Of a DNA stretch of 64,000 nucleotides, positions 17,444-26,046 are shown in pieces. This stretch comes from Micrococcaceae bacterium Sec5.8 (GTDB taxonomy: Bacteria; Actinomycetota; Actinomycetes; Actinomycetales; Micrococcaceae), in NCBI GenBank assembly GCA_039636775.1, contig CP143429.1, forward strand, positions 2,418,001-2,482,000, written 5' to 3'. The notes below the pieces were generated by a model. That model saw nothing but the letters and a program-made list of their open reading frames with translations. It was not told the origin of the DNA and ran no database searches. The number at the start of each line of letters is the position of its first letter. The stretch's first letter is position 1. The position numbers and the translations under genes are program-made.

Positions 17444-20124
17444 CCGCCGACTGGCCCGGCGTCGACCCCGAGTGGTCGCGCGACATCGAGGTGGCCTCCA
17501 GTTCCGCCGGGGACGCGCCGGGAACCGTGCGCCGCTGGCACCTGCTTGACAACGGCGCCCAGCTCAGCCGCCGCGGCCTGGCTCCGGCCGGCACCCTGCT
17601 GTGCGTCCACGGCAACCCCACTTGGTCCTACCTCTGGCGGACCCTGCTGGCCGCCGGATCCGACCCCGCGCAGCCCTGGCGCGTGGTGGCCGTGGACCAG
17701 CTGGACATGGGCTACTCCGAGCGCACCGGCACGTTCCGGCGCCTGACGGACCGGATCACAGACCTTGGCGACCTCACGGACGCACTGGAGCTGGACGGCC
17801 CGGTGGTCACGGTCGGCCACGACTGGGGCGGCGTGATCAGCCTTGGCTGGGCCCTGGACCACCCGGAGCAGCTCGCCGGCGTGGTTCTGACCAACACTGC
17901 CGTCCACCAGCCGGCCGGCTCCCCCATCCCGCCGGCGCTGCGGCTGGCCCTGCACCCGGCTGTGCACCGCTGGGGAACCACGACGTCGGATGCCTTTCTG
18001 CGGGTGACGCACTCCCTGGCCCACCCGCCGTTGACCCCTGAGGTCCGCAGCGCATTCATGGCCCCCTACCGGGGCGCCGCCCGCCGCGCCGGCGTGGGGA
18101 ATTTTGTCGCGGACATCCCTGCCGACGCGTCCCATCCCAGCTTCCCCGCGCTCACCCGCGTCGCTGACGGCCTGCACGGACTCAAGGTTCCGGCGCTGAT
18201 GCTCTGGGGACCGCGGGATCCGATCTTCTCCGACCGGTACCTCAAGGACCTCATTACCCGGCTGCCCGAAGCGAAAGTACACCGCTTCGAAGGAGCCGGG
18301 CACCTGGTCGCCGAGGACAGGGACATCGCCACCCCCATTTTCGAGTGGCTCGCCGGGCAGGCCCCGGACAGCCGTCCGGTGGGCGCCGACAGCCGTCCGG
18401 TGGACGCCGACACCTGCCCGGTGGATGCCCCCACCCCTTCCGCACCGCCGCTGTGGGCGCCGCTCACGGAGCTCGCCGCCGGACCGGCCGGCACGGACAC
18501 CGCCGTCGCGGAAATGGCAGCGGACGGCACGGTCGCCCGCTCGCTCAGCTGGCTGGACCTGGAACGAAACGTCGCCGCCGCCGCGGCGGGACTGCAGGAG
18601 ACCGGCGTCGGGCCCGGCAGCCGCGTGAGCCTGATGGTGCCGCCGGGCGTGGACCTGACAGTGGTCCTCTACGCCTGCCTGCGGCTGGGCGCCGTGGTGG
18701 TGGTGGCCGACGCCGGCCTCGGCACCCGCGGCCTGAGCCGTGCCGTCAAGGGCGCCACTCCGGATTTCCTGATCGGCATCGACAAGGCTCTCGCCGCCGC
18801 AGCAGTGCTCGGCTGGCCGGGGCGCCGCATCAGCGTGCGGGAGCTCCCGGCAGCCCAACGCCGGCTCCTCGGCGTCGAGACCTCCCTGGCCGCCCTCGCC
18901 CGCCGCGGCAAGCTCGGGACCGGGACCACGCCGTCCATGCAGGTCCCGGATCCGGACGCGCCCGCTGCGGTGCTTTTCACCTCCGGATCCACCGGCCCCG
19001 CCAAGGGCGTGCTGTATACCCACCGGCGGCTGGCGGCGATGCGGGACACCGTGGCCGCGACGCTGGGCATTCAACCCGGTGCGCGTCTGGTGGCGGGTTT
19101 CGCGCCGTTCGCCCTGCTGGGACCGGCCCTGGGTGCCGTCTCCGTGACGCCCGCCATGGATGTGACGGCACCCCGGACCTTGACGGCCCAGGCACTGGCG
19201 GACGCCGCAGCGGCCATCGGCGCCACCGTGGTCTTCGCCTCCCCCGCGGCGCTGCGCAACGTCCTCGCCACCCGGGACAGCCTGAACCGGGCGGGGCACC
19301 AGGCCCTGGAGCGTGTGGAGCTGCTGCTCTCCGCCGGCGCGCCCGTGGCCGAACCCCTCCTCGCCGCCGTGCAGGAGCTCCTGCCCTCCGCCTCCCTGCA
19401 CACCCCATACGGGATGACCGAGGCCCTGCCCGTGACGGACATCAGCCTCGAACAGATCCGCGCCGCGGAAGCGGACGCGGCCGCCGGAACGATGGCCGGC
19501 GCCGGGAACGGCGTCTGCGTGGGCCTGCCGGTGCACGGCGCCCGCGTGGCCCTCATCCCGCTCGCGGCCGACGGCACGGCCCCGGGCGACAATCCCGTGA
19601 CCGTGCCGGCGGTGACCGGTGAGATCCTGGCGTGCGCTCCGCACGTGAAGGAAACCTACGACAGGCTCTGGCTGACCCAGCGCGACAGCGCCCACACGGC
19701 AGGCTGGCACCGGACCGGCGACGTCGGGCACCTCGATGCCGCTGGCCGGCTTTGGGTGGAAGGACGACTCGCGCACGTCGTGACGGCACCGGATGCCTTC
19801 ATCACGCCGGTGGGCGCCGAACAGGCCATCGAACGCCTGCACGGCGTCGGGCTGGCCGCTGTTGTCGGCGTGGGCCCGGCCGGGACGCAGGCCGTCGCCG
19901 CCGTCGTGGAGACCATTCCCGCCGCCCGCCGGGCCGGTCCTGCCGCGCCCCAGCTTGCGGGCCGCGTCCGGGCGGCGGCCCGCAAGGCCGGCGTCAGCGT
20001 CTCCGCCGTCCTGGTTGTCTCGTCCCAGCCCACCGACATCCGCCACAACGCCAAGATTGACCGGACCCGCCTGTCGCGGTGGGCATCGGCAGTACTGGCC
20101 GGCGGCCGCGCAGGCACCCCATGA
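17437..20124 (+). CDS. oleBC: OleBC fusion: beta-lactone decarboxylase plus beta-lactone synthetase
   Basis: An 895-residue fusion. The N-terminal 305 residues are an alpha/beta hydrolase (OleB): VHGNPTWSYLW, nucleophile Asp129 in GHDWGG and catalytic His in GAGHLVAED; it decarboxylates a cis-beta-lactone to the alkene. After a linker with three 7-residue repeats, the rest is an AMP-dependent synthetase (OleC): FTSGSTGPAKG (ATP loop), PYGMTEA and WHRTGDVGHLD; it closes the beta-lactone. Such fusions are known from Micrococcus. TTG start at 17437 overlaps the oleA stop by 7 bases; the end overlaps oleD by 4, so translation is probably coupled. Confidence 0.93.
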   Translation: MVTADWPGVDPEWSRDIEVASSSAGDAPGTVRRWHLLDNGAQLSRRGLAPAGTLLCVHGNPTWSYLWRTLLAAGSDPAQPWRVVAVDQLDMGYSERTGTFRRLTDRITDLGDLTDALELDGPVVTVGHDWGGVISLGWALDHPEQLAGVVLTNTAVHQPAGSPIPPALRLALHPAVHRWGTTTSDAFLRVTHSLAHPPLTPEVRSAFMAPYRGAARRAGVGNFVADIPADASHPSFPALTRVADGLHGLKVPALMLWGPRDPIFSDRYLKDLITRLPEAKVHRFEGAGHLVAEDRDIATPIFEWLAGQAPDSRPVGADSRPVDADTCPVDAPTPSAPPLWAPLTELAAGPAGTDTAVAEMAADGTVARSLSWLDLERNVAAAAAGLQETGVGPGSRVSLMVPPGVDLTVVLYACLRLGAVVVVADAGLGTRGLSRAVKGATPDFLIGIDKALAAAAVLGWPGRRISVRELPAAQRRLLGVETSLAALARRGKLGTGTTPSMQVPDPDAPAAVLFTSGSTGPAKGVLYTHRRLAAMRDTVAATLGIQPGARLVAGFAPFALLGPALGAVSVTPAMDVTAPRTLTAQALADAAAAIGATVVFASPAALRNVLATRDSLNRAGHQALERVELLLSAGAPVAEPLLAAVQELLPSASLHTPYGMTEALPVTDISLEQIRAAEADAAAGTMAGAGNGVCVGLPVHGARVALIPLAADGTAPGDNPVTVPAVTGEILACAPHVKETYDRLWLTQRDSAHTAGWHRTGDVGHLDAAGRLWVEGRLAHVVTAPDAFITPVGAEQAIERLHGVGLAAVVGVGPAGTQAVAAVVETIPAARRAGPAAPQLAGRVRAAARKAGVSVSAVLVVSSQPTDIRHNAKIDRTRLSRWASAVLAGGRAGTP
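18367..18429 (+). repeat. Three 21-bp tandem repeats encoding the OleB-OleC linker
   Basis: Three in-frame 21-base units encode DSRPVGA, DSRPVDA and DTCPVDA in the linker between the OleB and OleC domains. The third unit is diverged. Copy number could vary without breaking the frame. Confidence 0.85.
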
Positions 20125-21092
20125 AGGTCCTTGTCACCGGCGCGAGCGGCCTGCTCGGCGGGGAAGTCGCCCGGCAACTCGTGCGCCAGGGCCATGACGT
20201 CACCACGTTCCAGCGCCGGCCCGCGGGCGTCGACGGCGCCGCGGACCTGACGGGGTCCATCACCGATGTACACGCCGTCCGGCGCGCACTCGCCGGCGCC
20301 GAGGGCGTCATCCACCTGGCCGCGAAGGTGTCCTTCACCGGCCGGGCCGCGGACTTCGACGCCGTGAACGTGGAGGGCACCCGCAGTCTGCTCCGCGCCG
20401 CCGGCGACGCCGGCGTGCGGGATCTGGTGTTCGTCTCATCCCCGTCGGTGGCCAACTCCGGGGCTGCGATTGCCGGACTGGGTGCCGAGCCGGCGGACCC
20501 TGCCTGTGCGCACGGCGAGTATTCCCGGACAAAGGCCGAGGCCGAACTGCTGGCGCTGGCCGCTAACTCGCCGGAGCTCCGGGTCGCGGCGGTGCGCCCG
20601 CACATCGTATGGGGCCCGGGTGACACGCAGCTGGTGGAACGGGTGCTGGACCGTGCCGGCCGCCGTCGGCTGCCGCTGCTCGACGCGGGAGCGGCTCTGA
20701 TCGACACCACCTACGTGGACAATGCCGCCGCAGCCATCGTCGCCGCGCTGCATCGGATGGACCACGTCTCCGGCCGGGCGCTGGTGGTCAGCAACGGCGA
20801 ACCCCGGCCGGTGGGCGAACTGCTGGCGGGGATCTGCGCCGCCGGCGGCGTCCCGGCGCCGTCGTGGTCGGTGCCGGGCGGGCTGGCCCGGGCGGCAGGA
20901 TCGCTGGTGGAAAAGGTGTGGCTCCGGTCCGGGCGGGCGGAGGAACCGCCCATGACCAGATTCCTGGCCGAACAGCTTTCCACCGCGCACTGGTTTGACC
21001 AGCGGGAAACCCGCGAACTCCTCGACTGGGTTCCGGCCGTGTCGCTGGACGAGGGCCTGGCGAGGCTGGCCGGGCACTACGGCTCCCGCTAG
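20121..21092 (+). CDS. oleD: OleD: NAD(P)-dependent beta-keto acid reductase
   Basis: A 323-residue extended short-chain dehydrogenase. VTGASGLLGGEVARQL is the Rossmann glycine loop and YSRTKAEAE holds the Tyr-x3-Lys pair. In the olefin pathway it reduces the OleA product to a beta-hydroxy acid, the OleC substrate. The ATG at 20121 overlaps the oleBC stop (ATGA). Last gene of the operon; no terminator hairpin was seen in the 7-base gap to the convergent gene. Confidence 0.92.
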   Translation: MKVLVTGASGLLGGEVARQLVRQGHDVTTFQRRPAGVDGAADLTGSITDVHAVRRALAGAEGVIHLAAKVSFTGRAADFDAVNVEGTRSLLRAAGDAGVRDLVFVSSPSVANSGAAIAGLGAEPADPACAHGEYSRTKAEAELLALAANSPELRVAAVRPHIVWGPGDTQLVERVLDRAGRRRLPLLDAGAALIDTTYVDNAAAAIVAALHRMDHVSGRALVVSNGEPRPVGELLAGICAAGGVPAPSWSVPGGLARAAGSLVEKVWLRSGRAEEPPMTRFLAEQLSTAHWFDQRETRELLDWVPAVSLDEGLARLAGHYGSR

Positions 21093-21099
21093 AAAGGCC

Positions 21100-21711
21100 T
21101 CACCGCCGCGTTTGAAGGGCCCTGGTGTAGAGCGCGGGGTCGTTCCTGGTCTCAGCTGAGACCACGAGATGGCTGCTGTTCAGGCGCTGCACGAAGTAGC
21201 CCCGGTAGGGCAGCACGAGGACGGTCGTCAGCCCGTCCTGCCATGCATCAATCAGTGCCGGCAGGCTGTCCCGTTCGGAGCGGGAGGGAAACGCCGGGAT
21301 CGTCTGCATGTCCCACGCAGTGAAGGCCGCCAGATCGAATCCGTCTTCGCCGTACTCGATGGGCCAGAACGGTGGCACGATCGGGTGGAGATCCTGTCCG
21401 GGGCGGGAAATGTCCCGCATCTCGTCCTGCGACATTGGGCCGTCCTGGACTCTGCTGACGTCAAACCAGGCCCAGCTGCGGGCCCATTGCTGCCTCCATC
21501 GTTTCTCCCACACCTCGCGGCTGGCTGACACCGGGATCCTCGACGTCCCGGTCGCAGGCACGGGGCTGAGCTCCGGAATGTCAACGTCCTGGGCGACTGA
21601 CCATGCCTGTCGGATGAACAGCAGCATTTTCAGGTGCTGCGCATGGTCCTCAATCGTGATGGTCATGCCCTTCGGCCAGGCGGTTCGCTGTTTTGACTCT
21701 ATTCCCCACAT
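21100..21711 (-). CDS. Hypothetical protein
   Basis: A 203-residue protein of unknown function, rich in Trp and charged residues (WEKRWRQQWARSWAWFDV), with no signal peptide or membrane helix. The start at 21711 follows an excellent ribosome-binding site (AAGGAGG); a longer frame to 21765 is less likely. Codon use fits the host. Convergent with oleD. No family recognised. Confidence 0.75.
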   Translation of the reverse strand: MWGIESKQRTAWPKGMTITIEDHAQHLKMLLFIRQAWSVAQDVDIPELSPVPATGTSRIPVSASREVWEKRWRQQWARSWAWFDVSRVQDGPMSQDEMRDISRPGQDLHPIVPPFWPIEYGEDGFDLAAFTAWDMQTIPAFPSRSERDSLPALIDAWQDGLTTVLVLPYRGYFVQRLNSSHLVVSAETRNDPALYTRALQTRR

Positions 21712-21768
21712 CGTGGCTCCTCCTTGCTCCCGCCGGATAGAGAACCGCGGGACCGGGCAACCCAAGCA

Positions 21769-21912
21769 TCAGAGGTGAACCGCCGGTAGGTCAAGCAGGC
21801 GGGCTCCGTTTTCCCACAGCACGGCCCGCAACCATTCCTCGCCCAGGCCCAGCCGGGACAACGCCCCCAGCTCAGGTATCTCGTGGTCATCGCGGGGACT
21901 TGTGATGGCCAT
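21769..21912 (-). pseudogene. Amidohydrolase C-terminal remnant
   Basis: A 47-residue frame ending in RLGLGEEWLRAVLWENGARLL, which resembles the C-terminus of Amidohydro_2-type hydrolases (helix then N-A-R-L-L). Nothing upstream encodes the rest of such a protein: mutM ends 26 bases away. It is probably a residue of a deleted gene, or alternatively a small gene of unknown role. Confidence 0.35.
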
Positions 21913-21937
21913 GCTTTTTTCCACGCTGCGGGCTGGC

Positions 21938-22909
21938 CTACCAGCGGCCGTTACGTGGCCGGGGCTGGCAGATCGGGCAGGAATAGGACGAGCGGTTCAT
22001 GAACTGTTCCCGCTTCATGATGCTGACGATTCCGGCCGCGGCGCAGCGCTTGCACTCCAGGCCTTCGCGGCCGTAGGCGTTGAGCGAGCGGTCGAAGTAG
22101 CCGGAGGCGCCGTTGACGTTGACGTAGAGCGAGTCGAAGCTGGTTCCGCCGGCGGCGAGGGCGTCGGTCATGACCTCACGGGCGGCGTCAAGGACCCGCA
22201 GCGCGTCGGCGCGGCGCAGGGTGTCGGTGGGTCGGGCATAGTGCAGCCTGGCTTTCCACAGGGCCTCGTCCGCGTAGATGTTGCCGATTCCGGAGACGAG
22301 GCCCTGGTCCAGCAGGGCGCGTTTGAGACCGGTTTTGCGGGCCCGGAGCCGGCGGTAGAACTCGTCGAAGGAGAAATAGGGGTCCAGCGGGTCCCGGGCG
22401 ATGTGTGCGGCTTCCCCGGCGATCAGCGGCAGGGGCGTTTCGGCGAGGCCGCCGGGACCGCCGTCGGCCGTGGGGACCAGCGAGGTGAGGAAGAGCCCGC
22501 CGAAGATCCGCTGGTCCACGAACCGGAGCTGTCCGGGCATGCCCTCTGCCGGGCTGAGGCTCAGCCGCACTTTGAGGTGTTTTTCGTCGGCCGCCGAGGA
22601 GTCCTGCATGAGCAGTTGCCCGGACATGCCCAGATGCGCCATCAGGGCGACGCCGGGGCGTCCCGCGTCCCCTTGGCCGCTGTCGGGGGAATCGAGGGGC
22701 GTGTCCGCCAGCGGCAGCCAGAGGAACTTGCCGCGCCGGACCACGTCAAGGACGCGGGCGCCTTCCAGGTTCCCGGCGAAGTCCTCCGGGCCGAGCAGGT
22801 GCCGGCGGACGGAGCGTGGGTCCACCACCTGGACAGCGGTGATGGTGCGGCCGCGAACCCAGCTCACCAGGCCGCGGCGCACCACTTCAACCTCGGGCAG
22901 TTCCGGCAT
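21938..22909 (-). CDS. mutM: Formamidopyrimidine-DNA glycosylase
   Basis: A 323-residue Fpg/MutM, which removes 8-oxoguanine and other oxidised purines and nicks the abasic site. The N-terminus [14 protein letters not shown] gives catalytic Pro2 and Glu3; RRGKFLW contains the beta-hairpin Lys; the C-terminal zinc finger is Cys-x2-Cys ... Cys-x2-Cys (CKRC and CPIC). It is longer than E. coli MutM (269) because of inserted loops around residues 95-110 and 140-155. It follows rnc by 9 bases, a common actinobacterial pairing. Confidence 0.97.
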   Translation of the reverse strand: MPELPEVEVVRRGLVSWVRGRTITAVQVVDPRSVRRHLLGPEDFAGNLEGARVLDVVRRGKFLWLPLADTPLDSPDSGQGDAGRPGVALMAHLGMSGQLLMQDSSAADEKHLKVRLSLSPAEGMPGQLRFVDQRIFGGLFLTSLVPTADGGPGGLAETPLPLIAGEAAHIARDPLDPYFSFDEFYRRLRARKTGLKRALLDQGLVSGIGNIYADEALWKARLHYARPTDTLRRADALRVLDAAREVMTDALAAGGTSFDSLYVNVNGASGYFDRSLNAYGREGLECKRCAAAGIVSIMKREQFMNRSSYSCPICQPRPRNGRW

Positions 22910-22918
22910 GGTGCGCGG

Positions 22919-23680
22919 CTAGGCGCCGGTCGTGGACGGCGCGTCCTGCGCGCCGGGGTCCATGGGTTCGCCGGCGGCGGCGGGTGCGGCAGACGTGGCC
23001 GCGGGTGCTGAGAGCCTTCGCCAGGCGTCCGCGGCGGCTTCCTGCTCGGCTTCCTTCTTGGAGTTGCCGGAGCCGGAGCCGTAATCGTTTCCGCCGATCC
23101 GCAGAATGGCTTCGAACGTCCGGGCGTGGTCCGGGCCGGAGCCCTCTACTGCGTAGTTGATCGTGCCCAGCTGGCGGCTCGCGGCGAGTTCCTGGATGCT
23201 GGTCTTCCAGTCCGTGCCGGCACCGAGCGCGGCAGCGTCGGCCAGGAGCGGCCCGATCAGGCGCATGACCAGCTGGCGGGCTGTCTCGATGTCGTTGGAA
23301 ATGTAGGTGGCGCCGATCAGCGCTTCCATGGTGTCCGCGAGGATGGAGGCCTTGTTTTTGCCCTCGGTGAGCTTCTCGCCCTGGCCGAGGTAGATGTACT
23401 CGCCCAGGCCGATGCTGCGGCCGATGCCTGCGAGGGCCCGGGTGCTGACGACGGCGGAGCGGCGCTTGGCCAAGTCCCCTTCCGGCAGCGTGGGGTTGTC
23501 GCGGTACAACGCGTCGGTGACGGAGAACCCCAGGATGGAATCGCCCAGGAACTCGAGGCGTTCGTTGGTGGGGATGCCGCCGTTTTCGTAGGCGTAGGAA
23601 CGGTGTGTGAGCGCAAGACGAAGCGTCCCGGCGTCAATAGTGACACCGAGACGCTTCAGAAGCTCTTCAGTTGAAGACAT
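22919..23680 (-). CDS. rnc: Ribonuclease III
   Basis: A 253-residue RNase III that cuts double-stranded rRNA precursors. NERLEFLGDSILG is the family signature with the catalytic acidic residues; a second acidic pair is in DTMEALIGA. The dsRNA-binding domain lies at about 165-232 (DWKTSIQELAA ... KKEAEQEAAADAW). The C-terminal 20 residues are Ala/Pro-rich and probably disordered. Part of yceD-rpmF-rnc-mutM. Confidence 0.97.
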   Translation of the reverse strand: MSSTEELLKRLGVTIDAGTLRLALTHRSYAYENGGIPTNERLEFLGDSILGFSVTDALYRDNPTLPEGDLAKRRSAVVSTRALAGIGRSIGLGEYIYLGQGEKLTEGKNKASILADTMEALIGATYISNDIETARQLVMRLIGPLLADAAALGAGTDWKTSIQELAASRQLGTINYAVEGSGPDHARTFEAILRIGGNDYGSGSGNSKKEAEQEAAADAWRRLSAPAATSAAPAAAGEPMDPGAQDAPSTTGA

Positions 23681-23701
23681 CTTAGTCAGCCTGTTGGCGG
23701 A

Positions 23702-23905
23702 TTAGACGTCTGCGACCTTGCGGCCCTTGTATTCAAGGAACAGCGCAGTGCCAGCCGAGTCGGTAACGACCTTTGCCTGGTGCGGCAGGCTGTAGGTAAC
23801 CTGGCCGTTCTCGACAGTCTTCACCAGGTGGGGGGCGGTTGCCTTCCACTGGGAGCGGCGGGCGCGGGTATTCGAGCGAGACATTTTCCGCTTCGGGACA
23901 GCCAC
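23702..23905 (-). CDS. rpmF: 50S ribosomal protein L32
   Basis: A 67-residue bL32 with the conserved N-terminus [20 protein letters not shown]. It has no cysteines, so it is the zinc-free form. The order yceD-rpmF, followed by rnc, matches the usual bacterial operon. Confidence 0.97.
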   Translation of the reverse strand: MAVPKRKMSRSNTRARRSQWKATAPHLVKTVENGQVTYSLPHQAKVVTDSAGTALFLEYKGRKVADV

Positions 23906-23941
23906 GGCTAACTCATTTCTCTCTAGTCCAACACTTACAAA

Positions 23942-24490
23942 TCAGTTTTGCCGGTCAGGCTTAGCCAGGTCGGCTAGGGCAGCCCAGCGAGGATCTACCA
24001 CCTCGTGGTGATGCCCCGGCTCGTCTTCCAGGCGAACTCCGCATTCTGAGCAGAGGCCCTGGCAGTCTTCCCGGCACACCGGCTGGAACGGCAGCATGGT
24101 TACAACTGCGTCCCGCAACACCGGCTCAAGATCGATCAGATCGTGCTCGACTCGACGTTGCTCTTCTTCGTCTTCCCCGTCCGAGAACACAGCGTCCTCG
24201 TAGAAGAAAAGTTCTTGCACATCAACCTCTTGGTCATACGCAAGGGGATCCAGGCATCGGCCGCATTCGCCAGTAACTTCAACGTGCGCGGTTCCTGATA
24301 CCAGAATTCCTTCGTGTACGGCCTCAAGCCGCAGGTCCAGCTCGACATCCGAGCCTTCCTGCACGCCGATGAGCGCCACACCAAGGTCACCTGGTGCGGG
24401 TACATGTTCTGTCAGCGTCCGCATGCTTCCCGGACTGCGTCCGAGGTCCTTGACGTCTAACACCAAGGGCGAACTAGCATCTCGTTTAAT
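23942..24490 (-). CDS. YceD/DUF177 family protein (probable ATT start)
   Basis: A DUF177 protein, a family tied to 23S rRNA and L32 production and nearly always next to rpmF. CGRCLDPL and CREDCQGLCSECG give the conserved cysteines. An in-frame TTG at 24466 has no ribosome-binding site, whereas AGGAG (24496-24500) lies 5 bases before an ATT at 24490; starting there gives 182 residues with an N-terminus (IKRDASSPLVLDVKDLG) running straight into conserved sequence. ATT initiation is inference; the shorter 174-residue form is the alternative. Confidence 0.88.
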   Translation of the reverse strand: MKRDASSPLVLDVKDLGRSPGSMRTLTEHVPAPGDLGVALIGVQEGSDVELDLRLEAVHEGILVSGTAHVEVTGECGRCLDPLAYDQEVDVQELFFYEDAVFSDGEDEEEQRRVEHDLIDLEPVLRDAVVTMLPFQPVCREDCQGLCSECGVRLEDEPGHHHEVVDPRWAALADLAKPDRQN

Positions 24491-24523
24491 GAGAACTCCT
24501 GTTGAACATATGACCGACGTACT

Positions 24524-24553
24524 ATCTTAGCCTGATCTGCCAGGCGGACTCAA
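24524..24553 (-). promoter_or_regulatory. Probable sigma-70-type promoter for yceD-rpmF-rnc-mutM
   Basis: On the minus strand TTGAGT (24548-24553) and TAAGAT (24524-24529) are separated by 18 bases. They lie about 34 bases upstream of the proposed yceD start, in the 149-base gap after coaD. Confidence 0.5.
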
Positions 24554-24639
24554 ACCGGGGCATCGCCGCGGTTTCCACCGCCCGCCGCTCCGGATTCGGG
24601 CCGCGCAACCGGCAGCAGGCCGCCGAGTACCGATCAAGC

Positions 24640-25140
24640 CTACCCTCTGCGCGGCTGATCCCGGACAGGCTCGCCCGCGTTCAGCCGTTTCAGCACCGAG
24701 CGGGGCACGAACTCCGAAACGTTGCCGCCCAGGCTAAAGACTTCCTTGATCAGCGTCGAGGACAAGTGCAGGTAGTGGCTCTCCGCCGGGAGGAAAACCG
24801 TCTCGACGCCGGTGAGCTGGCGGTTCATGGTGGCCATCGGCAGTTCGTAGTCGAAGTCGGAGGAGGACCGCAGGCCCTTAACAATGGCGGACACGCCGCG
24901 CCGCCGGCAGTACTCGGCGAGGAGTCCCTCCCCCACCGGCTCCACCACGATTCCGCGCAGGGAGGCCAGGGTTTCCTTTGCCATATCGAGGCGTTCCTCG
25001 AGGGTAAACCGGTATTTCTTGGCGTAATTGGTGGAGACGCCCACAATGACCTCGTCGAAGAGGCCGGCGGCTCTGGCGATGACTTCCAGGTGTCCGTTGT
25101 GGATGGGGTCGAAGGAGCCAGGGCATACGGCGCGTCTCAT
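24640..25140 (-). CDS. coaD: Phosphopantetheine adenylyltransferase
   Basis: A 166-residue CoaD, the penultimate enzyme of coenzyme A synthesis (4'-phosphopantetheine plus ATP to dephospho-CoA). CPGSFDPIHNGHLEVI includes the nucleotidyl-transfer HxGH motif, and HLSSTLIKEV is the second ATP-binding motif. Full family length. Confidence 0.97.
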   Translation of the reverse strand: MRRAVCPGSFDPIHNGHLEVIARAAGLFDEVIVGVSTNYAKKYRFTLEERLDMAKETLASLRGIVVEPVGEGLLAEYCRRRGVSAIVKGLRSSSDFDYELPMATMNRQLTGVETVFLPAESHYLHLSSTLIKEVFSLGGNVSEFVPRSVLKRLNAGEPVRDQPRRG

Positions 25141-25188
25141 GTTCCGAACCTACCGTATGGCTGCCGCCGCCCGGGATAGCATGACTGC

Positions 25189-26046
25189 ATGTCAGCATCG
25201 AGCAATCCTTTCACCGTGTCCGGGGGCGTGGTTCTCGTGACGGGAGCCGCCATGGGAATGGGCCGCCTGTACGCCCTGCGCGCGGCCCGCGAAGGCGCCA
25301 GCACAGTGATCCTGTGGGACGTCGACGCCGACGGCCTCGCCACCACCGCCGGCGAGGTGACCGCCCTGGGCGCGCGCGCCGTCGTCCGCCAGGTGGACCT
25401 GGCCAGCCGTACGGCCATCTCCGACGCCGCTGAGGCGTGCCGGGGCGAAGGGCCGCTGACGCTCCTGGTTAACAACGCAGGAATCGTCCGCGGCGCGCTG
25501 TTCTGGGATCACGATCCGGAACGGGACATCGCCCTGACCATGGACATCAACGCCCTGGCCCCCATGTACGTCACCCACGCGTTCCTGCCGGCCATGATGA
25601 ACGACGCCGGGCGGCCGCGGCGGATCCTGAACATCGCCTCCGCCGCCGGTACGGTTTCCAACCCCCGGATGAGCGTGTACGCGGCGTCCAAGTGGGCGGT
25701 GATCGGCTGGAGCGATTCGCTCCGGCTCGAACTCGAACAGCAGGGCCATGACCATCTGAAGGTGACCACGTTCTGCCCCAGCTACATTTCCACCGGCATG
25801 TTCGACGGCGCCCGCGGCCCGCTCTTCACCCCGCTGATGACCCCGGACGACGCCGTCAACCGGGCCTGGCAGGCCACCGTGGCCGGCCAGCCGCAGCTGA
25901 TCGCCCCCGCCACCGCGCAGCTGGGCAAGGTGCTGCGCGGGATCCTGCCGGTGCGGGCGTGGGACTTCGTGGGCGGAAAGGTCTTCGGGATCTACTCCAC
26001 CATGGACAAGTTCACCGGCCGCGGCGGAAAGGCCGGCTCCCAGTGA
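25189..26046 (+). CDS. SDR family oxidoreductase
   Basis: A 285-residue classical short-chain dehydrogenase. VTGAAMGMGRLYALRAA is the NAD(P) loop, NNAG follows, and YAASKWAVIGW holds the catalytic Tyr-x3-Lys. A C-terminal extension (residues 240-285) is common in SDRs acting on lipids or sterols; substrate unknown. It starts a three-gene plus-strand run and its stop overlaps the next start (GTGA). Confidence 0.92.
   Translation: MSASSNPFTVSGGVVLVTGAAMGMGRLYALRAAREGASTVILWDVDADGLATTAGEVTALGARAVVRQVDLASRTAISDAAEACRGEGPLTLLVNNAGIVRGALFWDHDPERDIALTMDINALAPMYVTHAFLPAMMNDAGRPRRILNIASAAGTVSNPRMSVYAASKWAVIGWSDSLRLELEQQGHDHLKVTTFCPSYISTGMFDGARGPLFTPLMTPDDAVNRAWQATVAGQPQLIAPATAQLGKVLRGILPVRAWDFVGGKVFGIYSTMDKFTGRGGKAGSQ

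Noticed and set aside
18367..18429. Possible CRISPR-like tandem repeats
   Set aside because: The 21-bp units are directly adjacent without spacers and encode an in-frame protein linker.
17242..20046. 934-codon open frame on the minus strand opposite oleBC
   Set aside because: Low-complexity composition without motifs; explained by the strong third-position GC of oleBC.
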